From the NCBI RefSeq assembly GCF_038002165.1, contig NZ_JBBOBR010000003.1, positions 84,334-148,333 of the forward strand: a DNA stretch of 64,000 nt, written 5' to 3'. Within the stretch, counting starts at the first letter, position 1. Each line of letters opens with the position of its first letter. Source of the stretch: Cytobacillus sp. FSL H8-0458. GTDB taxonomy: Bacteria; Bacillota; Bacilli; Bacillales; Cytobacillaceae. The notes below the pieces were generated by a model, which saw nothing but the letters and a program-made list of their open reading frames with translations, made no database searches and was not told the origin of the DNA. The position numbers were made by a program, and so were the translations under genes. This document shows positions 36,945-45,215 of the stretch, piece by piece.

Positions 36945-37304
36945 ATGGAGATGAAAAATTTGGAAAATATTACAGAAATGCTGAAAGGGGTGCTTGAGGG
37001 TTGTGTGCTTGAGATCATCAGCCGCGGAGAAACTTATGGCTATGAAATCACGCAACAGCTGCGAGAACTTGGATTCACTGATGTGGTTGAAGGCACAGTT
37101 TATACAATCACCATGCGACTTGAGAAAAACAATCTGGTGAACATCGAGAAAAAGCCATCCACTATGGGACCGCCGAGAAAATTTTACACACTTAACGCAG
37201 CAGGTCAAGAGCATCTTGAAACTTTTTGGAAAAAATGGGATTTCGTCTCAAGCAAAATTAACGAACTCAAAACAAAAATAAATTCAAAAGGAGAAGTCAT
37301 ATGA
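36945..37304 (+). CDS. PadR-family transcriptional regulator
   Basis: A protein of 119 residues. The PadR winged helix occupies about 10-90 (LKGVLEGCVLEIISRGETYG, then VVEGTVYTITMRLEKNNLV and PRKFYTLNAAG), and a short C-terminal dimerisation helix follows. The exact start is unsure: ATG 36945, ATG 36951 and TTG 36960 are all possible, the last being best spaced behind GGAG. Its stop overlaps the first DUF1048 gene as ATGA. PadR proteins of this cluster type repress neighbouring drug-export genes and are relieved by the drug. Confidence 0.9.
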   Translation: MEMKNLENITEMLKGVLEGCVLEIISRGETYGYEITQQLRELGFTDVVEGTVYTITMRLEKNNLVNIEKKPSTMGPPRKFYTLNAAGQEHLETFWKKWDFVSSKINELKTKINSKGEVI

Positions 37305-37636
37305 TGAGTATATTTGAAAAAATCTTTGGGGATTTTAGCGAAAAGAAAGCATGGCGTGAAATGGAAAACCGTGCAAAATCCTTACCAGAAGACTACTGCA
37401 TAGCCTACAAAGCAATGCAAAAATATCTCTGGAACACTGGCAGCGTGGTGGATTGGCAAGAAACAAAATTCGTCTTTAATCACATCATTGACCTTCTTGA
37501 AGAAGCCGCAGCCGATGGCAAGCCCGTTAAAGAAGTTACTGGCAATGATGTAGCAGCCTTCTGTGATGATCTTGCCAGTGATGCAAAATCATGGGTTGAT
37601 AAGCAACGGCAAAAACTCAACGATGCGATTAAATAA
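37301..37636 (+). CDS. DUF1048 protein, first of three
   Basis: A protein of 111 residues, all-helical and rich in Lys, Glu and Trp. Shared features with the next two genes are an LP-x-D/E-Y motif (SLPEDYCIAYKAMQKYLW), a middle LLEEAAADGKPV segment and the end GNDVAAFCDDL. DUF1048 proteins are small cytosolic helical proteins of unknown function that accompany PadR regulators. It starts within the padR stop (ATGA), so it is translationally coupled. Confidence 0.85.
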   Translation: MMSIFEKIFGDFSEKKAWREMENRAKSLPEDYCIAYKAMQKYLWNTGSVVDWQETKFVFNHIIDLLEEAAADGKPVKEVTGNDVAAFCDDLASDAKSWVDKQRQKLNDAIK

Positions 37637-37678
37637 TACAACTGTACTGAATAGCTTAGTATCTTAAAGGAGACTACA

Positions 37679-38032
37679 ATGAACTTTTTAGAAAAAATAA
37701 CCGGTAGCGATATAACTAAAGCCATGAAAGATTTTGAAGCACGAGCAAAAGTCTTGCCAGCTGAATATCAAACTGCTTGGCAAGAAATTAAAAATAAACT
37801 CTGGATTCACGGAGATTTCACCGGCCGTAATCTGATGCCCATCCTTGACAGTACTCTTGAATTGCTTGAAGTTACAGCAGCAGACGGCCAGAGCATCGAA
37901 GAAGTACTAGGAGATGATATCAACGGCTTCTGTGAAGCCCTTGTTGGTAACGAAGGCGCAAAATCTTATAGAGATAAATGGCGTGACCAACTCAACAAGA
38001 ACGTCGCAAAAAAATTAGGAGGACTGAAATGA
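37679..38032 (+). CDS. DUF1048 protein, second of three
   Basis: A protein of 117 residues with the same architecture as its neighbours: VLPAEYQTAWQEIKNKLW, LLEVTAADGQSIEEVLGDDI and GFCEALV. It lies 42 bases after the first copy behind AAAGGAG, and its stop overlaps the third copy by four bases. The three copies look like an old tandem duplication, since identity is modest but motif spacing is kept. Function unknown. Confidence 0.85.
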   Translation: MNFLEKITGSDITKAMKDFEARAKVLPAEYQTAWQEIKNKLWIHGDFTGRNLMPILDSTLELLEVTAADGQSIEEVLGDDINGFCEALVGNEGAKSYRDKWRDQLNKNVAKKLGGLK

Positions 38033-38361
38033 GCATCAAAAAAGTCATTGAAGGCAAAAAAGAATGGAAAGCCCATGTTTCACGTGTCAAAGCGCTTCCA
38101 CAAGATTACCAAATTGTCTATAAAGAGATCCAAAAATATCTCTTCAAAGTCGGTCCTGTTGAGCTAAACAATGGTATCGGACTGCTTTCTGACATTCTCA
38201 GCTTCTTTGAAGAAGGAGCAGCAGCTGAAAAAGGTGTGCTTGAAGTCACAGGAACAGACGTTGCTGCTTTCTGCGATGCACTTATTGAAGACTCAAAAAC
38301 TTATGCTGATCTCTATCAAGAATCGATCAATCAAAAAGTCGATAAGGCTATGAAAAAATAG
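38029..38361 (+). CDS. DUF1048 protein, third of three
   Basis: A protein of 110 residues: ALPQDYQIVYKEIQKYLFKV, FFEEGAAAEKGVLEVTGTDV and AAFCDALIEDSKTY match the other two copies, and it is closest to the first. It starts inside the stop of copy two (ATGA overlap). It is followed by 383 bases without an intact gene before the ABC transporter. Confidence 0.85.
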   Translation: MSIKKVIEGKKEWKAHVSRVKALPQDYQIVYKEIQKYLFKVGPVELNNGIGLLSDILSFFEEGAAAEKGVLEVTGTDVAAFCDALIEDSKTYADLYQESINQKVDKAMKK

Positions 38362-38418
38362 AAGGAATTTAATAAGCATGTCATCTCTTTCCTCCTTCCA
38401 TTAAACAGATACGAATAA

Positions 38419-38589
38419 ATTGAGTTGTTCGAAGCAAGTGCGGCAGAAGACAGCCAGCTCCTGGACAGCACCAGGTTCGACTTAAGGTCCTTCGACTGCG
38501 AACCAGTGGCAAACGCTAATAACTTTGTCGGCAATTATCGTGAAGATTTGAATGAGATCGATTTGGAAAAAGACAACTTCAATAGATAG
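38419..38589 (+). pseudogene. Possible gene remnant between DUF1048 and ABC genes
   Basis: From 38419 the frame is open for 56 codons to a TAG at 38587, with codon use and composition like a real protein (DSTRFDLRSFDCEPVANANN, then FVGNYREDLNEIDLEKDNF). There is no start codon with a ribosome site, and a stop lies directly upstream. It reads like the C-terminal end of a decayed gene, in a segment with no other explanation. I cannot name the family. Confidence 0.35.
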
Positions 38590-38655
38590 TCCTACTGAAT
38601 AGCTGGTTACAAATATGAATGTGCCACCTTCACTATTCAGTTATATTTTTACTCC

Positions 38656-38676
38656 AGTAGTAAGTAATACAGATTA
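38656..38676 (+). promoter_or_regulatory. Motif shared by padR and ABC promoters, copy 2
   Basis: AGTAGTAAGTAATACAGATT at 38656 matches the motif downstream of the padR promoter at 18 of 21 positions. It lies about 70 bases before the ABC ATPase start, so the same PadR protein may control both transcripts. Confidence 0.6.
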
Positions 38677-38744
38677 TCAGTCAGACTAAGTAGCGGGTAT
38701 TTTAGGCAATCAAGCTCCATCATTTTTATAAGGAGGAAAAAAGT

Positions 38745-39506
38745 ATGAGTAATGCAGCGATTTCTGTAAAAGGGTTGAAAAAATCCTTTAAAGACAAGGA
38801 AGTCTTAAAGGGGGTAGATTTTGAGGTGCGGCGTGGCGAAATTTTCGCACTGCTGGGCTCAAATGGAGCAGGCAAGACAACGGCGGTCAACATCCTCTCG
38901 ACGCTGATGAAGCCCGATGGCGGCGAAGCAGCTATTTGCGGCTTTGACTCCCAGCGTCAACCGGATCATGTTCGCCAGAGCATCAGCCTGACAGGACAAT
39001 TTGCAGCTTTAGACGGCATGCTTACAGGAAGAGAAAATCTGATGATGATCGCCAACCTTCGCGGAGTTTCCAATCCCGCTCAAGTCGCCGACAATCTGCT
39101 TGCCAAATTCAGCCTTACCGATGCGGCCAACCGCCGGGCGGACCAATATTCCGGCGGGATGAAGCGCCGGATTGACATTGCCATGAGCCTCATCGGGACG
39201 CCAGCCGTCATTTTTCTCGACGAACCGACGACAGGGCTTGACCCCGAAGCGCGGATTGAAGTCTGGAATACCATTAAGGAACTTGCTGGAAGCGGCACGA
39301 CCATCCTGCTGACGACCCAGTACCTGGAGGAAGCCGAACAACTGGCAGACCGTATCGCCATCCTGCATGGCGGAAAAATCATTACGAGCGGTACCCTTTC
39401 CGAACTTAAAGTGATGTTCCCGCCAGCGAAAGTGGAGTATATCGAGAAGCAGCCGACATTGGAGGAAATTTTCCTGGCAATCATCGGCAAAGAGGAGGAG
39501 AAATAA
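38745..39506 (+). CDS. ABC transporter ATPase (DrrA-like)
   Basis: A protein of 253 residues. Walker A is LLGSNGAGKTT (about 38), the ABC signature is YSGGMKRRIDIAMSL (about 135), Walker B is VIFLDEPTTGLDP (about 158), and the H-loop region reads TTILLTTQYLEEAEQLAD. It is of the daunorubicin-resistance (DrrA) type but shorter at the C-terminus than typical 310-330-residue members. With the permease directly behind it (no gap), it should export a drug, peptide or lipid-like compound. AAGGAGG precedes the ATG. Confidence 0.92.
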   Translation: MSNAAISVKGLKKSFKDKEVLKGVDFEVRRGEIFALLGSNGAGKTTAVNILSTLMKPDGGEAAICGFDSQRQPDHVRQSISLTGQFAALDGMLTGRENLMMIANLRGVSNPAQVADNLLAKFSLTDAANRRADQYSGGMKRRIDIAMSLIGTPAVIFLDEPTTGLDPEARIEVWNTIKELAGSGTTILLTTQYLEEAEQLADRIAILHGGKIITSGTLSELKVMFPPAKVEYIEKQPTLEEIFLAIIGKEEEK

Positions 39507-40256
39507 ATGAAAAACAAAACAGGGGTATTACTTGGACGCTTAATGTGCAACATCCTGCGCAGCCCGGATACGATTATCACGGTGGCAATTACGCCGATTA
39601 TGATGATGCTGCTGTTTGTTTATGTATTTGGCGGCTCCATAGAAACGGGCACGAACAACTACGTCAATTATTTATTGCCGGGAATCTTGCTGATGGCTAT
39701 TGCATCCGGCGTCACTTACACTACATTGCGGCTGTTTAACGATGTAAAGAGCGGGCTGATGGCTCGTTTCATTACCATGCCTATTAAGCGCTCGTCGATA
39801 TTGTGGGCTCACGTGTTGACTTCGCTTGTTTCCAATGCGCTTACTGTCGTGGTGGTTATCCTTGTTGCCCTCTTGATGGGCTTCCGTTCCAGTGCTGATA
39901 TTCTGGATTGGCTTGCCGTAGCCGGGATACTCGGGCTGTTTACGCTGGCACTGACGTGGATTGCAGTCATTCCTGGATTGAAAGCGAAATCTATGGAAGG
40001 GGCGACAGCCTACTCGTACCCGCTGATTTTCCTGCCGTTTATCAGTTCGGCCTTTGTCCCTACCGAAACCATGCCTAAAATTGTTCGTGCGTTTGCTGAG
40101 AACCAGCCCGTGACTTCAATCGTGAATGCGATTCGTACTCTCTTGTATGAAGGGTCTGTTGGCAGCGATATCTGGATTGCACTTTCCTGGTGCATCGGCA
40201 TCATGGTCATCGCTTACTTCTTCGCCACTAAAGCATTTAAACGCCAGTTAGGGTAA
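39507..40256 (+). CDS. ABC-2 type permease (DrrB-like)
   Basis: A protein of 249 residues with six predicted membrane segments and the ABC-2 signature region near SYPLIFLPFISSAFVPTETM (about 170-190), where FxSxAFVPxxxMP is typical of the DrrB family. It starts directly after the ATPase stop (GAGGAGGAGAAATAAATG), so the two are translated from one message. It forms the membrane part of the exporter controlled by the PadR regulator. Confidence 0.9.
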   Translation: MKNKTGVLLGRLMCNILRSPDTIITVAITPIMMMLLFVYVFGGSIETGTNNYVNYLLPGILLMAIASGVTYTTLRLFNDVKSGLMARFITMPIKRSSILWAHVLTSLVSNALTVVVVILVALLMGFRSSADILDWLAVAGILGLFTLALTWIAVIPGLKAKSMEGATAYSYPLIFLPFISSAFVPTETMPKIVRAFAENQPVTSIVNAIRTLLYEGSVGSDIWIALSWCIGIMVIAYFFATKAFKRQLG

Positions 40257-40373
40257 GTACACAATTAGGGGCTTAGCCATATCAAAGTCACACGCTGCCA
40301 GGTAAGGACTACCGCCTGTTTACGGTTTCTGACTTATGATGTGATGTAACCCCTGCCTGCTTTAACCCAAGTC

Positions 40374-40417
40374 CCTGACCCCTTGTATTTTAAAGCGGTA
40401 GTATAGTTGGGGTCAGG
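40374..40417. terminator. GGGGTCAGG hairpin after the ABC operon
   Basis: CCTGACCCC and GGGGTCAGG form a perfect 9-bp stem with a 26-base loop, followed by CACCTGTATT. It is related to the GGTGCCTG-type hairpin at 33710, probably a dispersed intergenic hairpin. The rest of 40257-40523 shows nothing else clear. Confidence 0.5.
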
Positions 40418-40523
40418 CACCTGTATTAGGACACCCCTTTACTTTATAAAATTTGGATTGTGCACTTTTTTACTTTTGTAAGATTCACTGGACTTTTATC
40501 TCTTCTTCGGCCATTGATATTCG

Positions 40524-41021
40524 TTATGGTGTCGCTGCAGAAGAAGCAGCTGCCTGGTCGGCCTTCACACAATCAATTGCAACAACGACGGCAACCAAGA
40601 TGGCTTCCATTTTTTCATCTATAATTTGAACCTTGTAGCTGTCGCCCCAAGTAAACCACTCCTTGCTCACTTTCCCAATAACTTCGCCATGCTGTAATAC
40701 CTGAAAATCCATGTCCCACCAATTACCATGTACTTCAATGCCTGCCGCATCAATCGTATAGCGTGCTTTAAAGAAGGATAACTCCTTCTTAATCGTCAGC
40801 ACCTCTCGACCATTTACCTCAACAAAAAATTTCGGTAAAAAGCTAAACACCTTTTTCGTAATGAGGGCTATTTCATCTCTTGCTGTATTCATAATGGAGA
40901 ATGTCTTTGGAATTTGCATAAAACTCCCCTCTACATAATATACATCGTACTCCTGCTGGTCCTTTACTGTAAATTTGCCACTAAGACTAAACACCTTCTG
41001 CTTTATATAAAGTTGCCTCAC
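40524..41021 (-). CDS. LURP-one-related (YxjI-like) protein
   Basis: A protein of 165 residues with the tubby-like LOR fold: the start LYIKQKVFSLSGKFTVKDQ, then YYVEGSFMQIPKTFSI and AGIEVHGNWWDMDFQV match B. subtilis YxjI in length and motif order. A Gly/Ala-type short tail ends the protein. These proteins are membrane-associated beta-barrels of unknown role. A GTG start follows AGGGGG. Confidence 0.88.
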   Translation of the reverse strand: MRQLYIKQKVFSLSGKFTVKDQQEYDVYYVEGSFMQIPKTFSIMNTARDEIALITKKVFSFLPKFFVEVNGREVLTIKKELSFFKARYTIDAAGIEVHGNWWDMDFQVLQHGEVIGKVSKEWFTWGDSYKVQIIDEKMEAILVAVVVAIDCVKADQAAASSAATP

Positions 41022-41157
41022 ATTATGACCCCCTTTTTATATAGCATATTACAAATTAGTATAATCTTGTTCTATCTGTTATGAAACATCAAGGAAGACC
41101 ACCATGTAACTAATCGGATATACTTTGCATTCATTTTAAAGAATCCTAAAGTTCAAG

Positions 41158-41778
41158 CTACTTTAATAATGAATACAGTTGATATCCCATATAAATAGCC
41201 ATAGCCCATATAATAAGAGCGGAAACTTGATTCATATATTTTAAGAACTTACCATTTTTATCAAATTGGCCAATCTTCCTGCCTGAAATCGCTAAGGAAA
41301 AGAACCAGATCCAAGAAATCATTATACAAGCCACGGTAAACACCCATTTCTCATATCCTGTATAAGCCAATGAACTAGTTCCTATAACTCCAATAGTATC
41401 CATAATAGCATGAGGATTAAGTAATGAGACAGAAGCAGCAAAAGTAACCTGACGACGTGCAGAAAAACGGTTTTGTTCTTGATTAGCGTTTATTTCGGAT
41501 GTGTTTTTCCAGATGATCCAACCCATATAGGCTAAGAAAAAGAATCCTACTAAAAATAACAAAATCTTTAACCATTCAAAACTAAAAACAATAATAGATA
41601 CCCCGGCAACAGCCAAATAAATCAGTATTGTATCACAAACCCCTGCTGTAATAATTGCAGGTAGAGCATTGGTGAATTTGTTGTGTGCCGCTCCTTGATT
41701 AAATACAAATACATTTTGAACTCCTAAAGGTAAGATTAATCCAAATGCCAATACCATTCCATGAAATAATGGTTCCAC
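41158..41778 (-). CDS. LysE/ArgO-family amino acid exporter
   Basis: A protein of 206 residues with about six membrane segments. The N-terminal LysE signature is FGLILPLGVQNVFVFNQGA (about 12-30), and the LLNPHAIMDTIGVIG block (about 118-132) belongs to the LysE/ArgO branch that exports lysine or arginine. A GTG start follows AGGGGG. It is divergent from a MocR regulator, 119 bases apart, which fits control of an amino acid exporter by that regulator. Confidence 0.9.
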   Translation of the reverse strand: MEPLFHGMVLAFGLILPLGVQNVFVFNQGAAHNKFTNALPAIITAGVCDTILIYLAVAGVSIIVFSFEWLKILLFLVGFFFLAYMGWIIWKNTSEINANQEQNRFSARRQVTFAASVSLLNPHAIMDTIGVIGTSSLAYTGYEKWVFTVACIMISWIWFFSLAISGRKIGQFDKNGKFLKYMNQVSALIIWAMAIYMGYQLYSLLK

Positions 41779-41897
41779 TATGATTCCCCCTATTCTTATA
41801 TAGAATAGCTAAGGACCATTCATATGTCTCCAACCAATTGGATGGGAGTCTATCCAACCATTTGGTATAATTTTAAAAAAGTGATTGGAGATAGCCT

Positions 41898-43352
41898 ATG
41901 TCTGAATTAGATTGGAAGCCAGAAAAAAATTCATCCGTTCCTTTACATCAGCAAATATATGATTTTATGAAAAACAAAATAATGAACGGTGAATGGACAA
42001 TAGGCACTAAAATACCGCCACAAAGAAATTTAGCAAAACGATTTCAAGTAAATCGAAGTACCATTGTAACTGCACTTGAAGAACTGGCTGCCGATGGATT
42101 AATTGAGTCTAAGGTTGGAAGCGGTACTAAGGTGATTAACAATACCTGGAGCCTGCTTGCTTCCACTCCTCCTCCAGATTGGATTAGTTATGTAAAATCC
42201 GGTATTCATAAACCAAATATAACGATCATCCAAGAAATTAATAGAGCCGAAGCAGACCCTACTATGATTAGGCTTGGAACAGGAGAACTTTCACCAGATC
42301 TATTGCCCAACAGAAAGATGGGACAAATACTGCAAATAGATACTGAGCAGTCTTTATCGCTTGGATACATGGAGCCTAAAGGAAGCCTATCTTTACGTAA
42401 AACCGTTGGTGCATATTTAAGAACAAAGGGAATTGAAGCTTCCCCCGAATCAATCTTAATTGTTTCTGGAGGGCTCCAGGCACTGCAATTGATTTCAATT
42501 GGATTATTAAAAAGAGGATCCACAATACTTCATGAATCACCATCCTATTTAAACTCCGTACACGTTTTCCAATCGGCTGGAATGAATTTATTGGGTATTC
42601 CCCTTGAAAAAGGAGGAATTAAAAGTGACTCAATTAGACGTATGAAGCGACAGCATCATGCGGCTTTACTCTATACGATACCCACTTTTCACAATCCAAC
42701 CGGCACAATAATGTCTGAAAAAAGGCGGCTTGAATTAATAAAGGTTTGTCAAAGGGAGTCATTACCTATCATCGAGGATGATGTTTATAGTGATTTATGG
42801 TTTGAAAACCCTCCGCCAAATCCTTTGAAAGCTAATGATACACAAGGAAATGTCCTGTATATAGGCAGCATGTCCAAAACATTGAGCCCCGGTTTGCGAA
42901 TCGGTTGGATTGTGGGACCTGAACCTGTCATCGAACGTTTAGCAGATATAAAAATGCAAACAGATTACGGGTCAAGTTCCTTATCACAATATGCTGTAGA
43001 CAAATGGCTTAGTAGCGGTATGTATGAGGGTTTCTTAAAGGAAACGAAAGAGGAATTACGATTCAGAAGGGATTTCACCATTCAAATTTTAGAGAAATAT
43101 TTTTCCGAGATAGCAACATGGAACACCCCAAAAGGTGGATTTTATATCTGGCTTAAATTACTAACAGGTGTTCCCACCCGAAAGCTATTTAACACAGCCC
43201 TTCGAGAAGGGATTTTATTAAATCCAGGTAGTGTGTATGATAATAATGATGAACAGCATCTTCGTATTTCCTATTCATATGCATCAATGGATCAACTAGA
43301 AAAGGGGCTGGTTTATTTAGCACACCTAATTAAAAATTCTTCTATGAATTGA
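41898..43352 (+). CDS. MocR-type regulator (GntR HTH + aminotransferase domain)
   Basis: A protein of 484 residues. The N-terminal GntR winged helix (about 12-78) contains LAKRFQVNRSTIVTALEELA, and the linker is followed by a fold-type I aminotransferase domain (about 110-480). The PLP region SMSKTLSPGLRIGWIVGP (about 330-347) carries the Lys that would bind PLP, and the upstream block is HNPTGTIMS. MocR proteins sense PLP, amino acids or GABA-like ligands. It is divergent from the LysE exporter. It is the last gene before the element's outer attachment site. Confidence 0.92.
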   Translation: MSELDWKPEKNSSVPLHQQIYDFMKNKIMNGEWTIGTKIPPQRNLAKRFQVNRSTIVTALEELAADGLIESKVGSGTKVINNTWSLLASTPPPDWISYVKSGIHKPNITIIQEINRAEADPTMIRLGTGELSPDLLPNRKMGQILQIDTEQSLSLGYMEPKGSLSLRKTVGAYLRTKGIEASPESILIVSGGLQALQLISIGLLKRGSTILHESPSYLNSVHVFQSAGMNLLGIPLEKGGIKSDSIRRMKRQHHAALLYTIPTFHNPTGTIMSEKRRLELIKVCQRESLPIIEDDVYSDLWFENPPPNPLKANDTQGNVLYIGSMSKTLSPGLRIGWIVGPEPVIERLADIKMQTDYGSSSLSQYAVDKWLSSGMYEGFLKETKEELRFRRDFTIQILEKYFSEIATWNTPKGGFYIWLKLLTGVPTRKLFNTALREGILLNPGSVYDNNDEQHLRISYSYASMDQLEKGLVYLAHLIKNSSMN

Positions 43353-43361
43353 ATTTATTGA

Positions 43362-43391
43362 GGATACCGTAATAACGGTATCCTGATTTTT
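43362..43391 (+). terminator. Terminator of the MocR gene
   Basis: GGATACCGT and ACGGTATCC form a perfect 9-bp stem with a 4-base loop, then TGATTTTTAT. It lies just outside the mobile element. Confidence 0.9.
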
Positions 43392-43443
43392 ATAAGAGCC
43401 TACATAATAAGTGCTTATCTTAGTTCAACTTTTTGTTTTACCG

Positions 43444-43464
43444 CTATTTGTGATACGGTTCTCC
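43444..43464 (-). other. Outer attachment site (copy of the rlmH 3' end)
   Basis: The minus strand reads GGAGAACCGTATCACAAATA followed by G, that is GGA GAA CCG TAT CAC AAA TAG, encoding GEPYHK-stop. The true rlmH end has the same peptide with GGG GAA CCG TAC CAT AAG TAA. Synonymous differences show that the two copies come from different rlmH-type ends. Upstream codons do not continue as RlmH. Confidence 0.88.
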
Positions 43465-43474
43465 GTGTTGCATC

Positions 43475-43489
43475 TAAATGAGGTTTTTA
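43475..43489 (+). repeat. Left terminal inverted repeat of the element
   Basis: TAAATGAGGTTTTTA is present here and, as its exact reverse complement, at 56354-56368. It lies 10 bases inside the outer attachment site. Confidence 0.85.
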
Positions 43490-43505
43490 TTTTTTACATA
43501 TATTT

Positions 43506-44837
43506 TCAGTTAGTTATTCTCCAAGTGATTAACCTATACAGGGGATATAATTTTGCGATTTTATCCTCTGCTATCTTAACGAGATTTTCTGGAGTCTCAA
43601 GATGTTCCTCATCAGGGTTTATGCGAAAAATACAAAATGATTCCAATCCCTCACTGTCATATTTCGTGTAAAAATCAGTAAACTTATTTGGGTCTTCTTT
43701 ATCAATATTAAAAGAATGTACAGACATGTCTTTGTTTGGATTATATATATGCCATACAAATTGTTCCCCTTTTAACTTTGCTATTTCATTATGAATTTTA
43801 TCTTTGAGTCGCTCAATATTATCCTTTAGGTAATCTCTATCAATACAGCCCTTGGCAGCAGTTGCATGGAATAGACCAATTTCTACTCCCTTACTAACTA
43901 CTGATATCTGCATACACGCATGCCTAATAAAGCTTTCATGAGTTTCTGTCTTGCTTCCCCCAATTAATGCATCCTTACTGTGCTTACCGTAACGAAGGCA
44001 AATCCACGATAAACGCTTGTAATTATGTTTCGAAGGACTGATTTGAGAAGTTATAAGTTCCGGTCTTCTTCTCGAAGACCAGTTATTGTGTAAATTCATT
44101 TTTGACATGGGGTGTTTCATTAAATTATTTAGCTTAAGTAATTTGTTACGAACAACTTCTCTTCTTTTGAGAATTATACGGTCATTCTCAGCTTGATACT
44201 TTGGAAAGAATGTCTCATAGTCTTGAAACGTGAAAAAGTATCTATCTAAGTCATAGTCAGATTCCTTAAATGGGTCTTGATTATCGACAAATATTTCATT
44301 AATTTTACGATTTGCTTTTTGGTTAGCATCTGATAAGTTTTTTAATTCTCCATCAATATCCTTATAATTTTCTATAATTTTATCCGTTACTTTCTCAGAA
44401 GCTAATAAACAATGTTCAATGAATTCCTCTAGACGTCCTATGCTATTTGATTGTACTTCATGGATTAGTTCTAGATTTCCATCCAATCCGCCACGTGTAA
44501 AGTTTGCCGAACCATGAAAGGCTTTAATACCTTGGGGAGTGTAGAACATAAATACCTTTGCATGTAATTTTTCCTTGTGTACGATATATACATTGGCTAA
44601 ACTAGATAATTCTTCTAATAATGCACCAGGTTTATTCATGCTAAATTCCTTAGATAAATACAGAGTAATATTATCCTTATTTAGATTGCTCTTAGCCATT
44701 AATTCTTTGATAAATTCTACTCCATAATTCGAGAAATAAGCAGATACAATATTAATATTTTTGACCTCCAAATCCTTTACTACCTTTTTAATGTATCCCT
44801 TTTCCCATACCCATTTATCAACTTCCAAACTGCTCAT
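43506..44837 (-). CDS. Phospholipase-D-like nuclease
   Basis: A protein of 443 residues. The N-terminal domain (about 1-150) is PLD-like: INIVSAYFSNYGVEFIKELM, then the catalytic HxK of LHAKVFMFY (about 92) and GSANFTRGGLDGNLEL (about 108-123), which supply the H-K and GSxN elements of the HKD motif; the Asp position is not conserved. One HKD half is present, so a dimer would form the active site, as in Nuc or BfiI. The rest (about 180-443) is a charged unknown domain. PLD nucleases of this sort occur in restriction and DISARM-type defence. It is the last gene at the outer end of the element and may be the nuclease partner of the methyltransferase at the other end. Confidence 0.78.
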   Translation of the reverse strand: MSSLEVDKWVWEKGYIKKVVKDLEVKNINIVSAYFSNYGVEFIKELMAKSNLNKDNITLYLSKEFSMNKPGALLEELSSLANVYIVHKEKLHAKVFMFYTPQGIKAFHGSANFTRGGLDGNLELIHEVQSNSIGRLEEFIEHCLLASEKVTDKIIENYKDIDGELKNLSDANQKANRKINEIFVDNQDPFKESDYDLDRYFFTFQDYETFFPKYQAENDRIILKRREVVRNKLLKLNNLMKHPMSKMNLHNNWSSRRRPELITSQISPSKHNYKRLSWICLRYGKHSKDALIGGSKTETHESFIRHACMQISVVSKGVEIGLFHATAAKGCIDRDYLKDNIERLKDKIHNEIAKLKGEQFVWHIYNPNKDMSVHSFNIDKEDPNKFTDFYTKYDSEGLESFCIFRINPDEEHLETPENLVKIAEDKIAKLYPLYRLITWRITN

Positions 44838-44888
44838 AATCCCACCACGCTTATTATTTATTATTACTAGTTTAATAACAGACCTGAA

Positions 44889-45200
44889 CTACTTAAGAAA
44901 ATAGCAAAGCTGTACATCATCAGCACTGAGTACTCCAATTCTTAAAACCATAGAATTTTTCAGGTTAACTTCCTCTTGAAATTCTAATTCTAAAGAATTG
45001 CTTAGAATTTTATTCAACTCTTCCTTTTCTTCTAATAATATCATAGCTTGATGGGGTAAAAGTGCAAATTTTTCCATCTGTTCACCATTGCTTAGATATC
45101 CATATAGACCGTAAAATTCCTCCTCTAAATACTCTATTAAATCCTCCTGTAGTTCCTGCTTTAGTGCTAATAATTCCTTTAACTTCTGGATTTTTTTCAT
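44889..45200 (-). CDS. Unknown acidic helical protein, 103 residues
   Basis: ATG 45200 (MKKIQKLKELL) follows GGAGGT at good spacing; a longer frame of five more codons is not needed. The first 40 residues form a probable coiled coil (KKIQKLKELLALKQELQEDL), and the remainder is acidic. I do not recognise it. It is the third of three tightly packed small genes on the minus strand, between the recombinase region and the PLD gene. Confidence 0.65.
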   Translation of the reverse strand: MKKIQKLKELLALKQELQEDLIEYLEEEFYGLYGYLSNGEQMEKFALLPHQAMILLEEKEELNKILSNSLELEFQEEVNLKNSMVLRIGVLSADDVQLCYFLK

Positions 45201-45215
45201 ATCAAATACCTCCAA

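Noticed and set aside
36882..43444. Whether the PadR, ABC, LysE and MocR genes belong to a second, nested cassette
   Set aside because: No further copy of the GAACCGTA-type attachment site or of the TAAATGAGGTTTTTA repeat was found to the left of 43444, and these genes are ordinary Bacillus chromosomal types.
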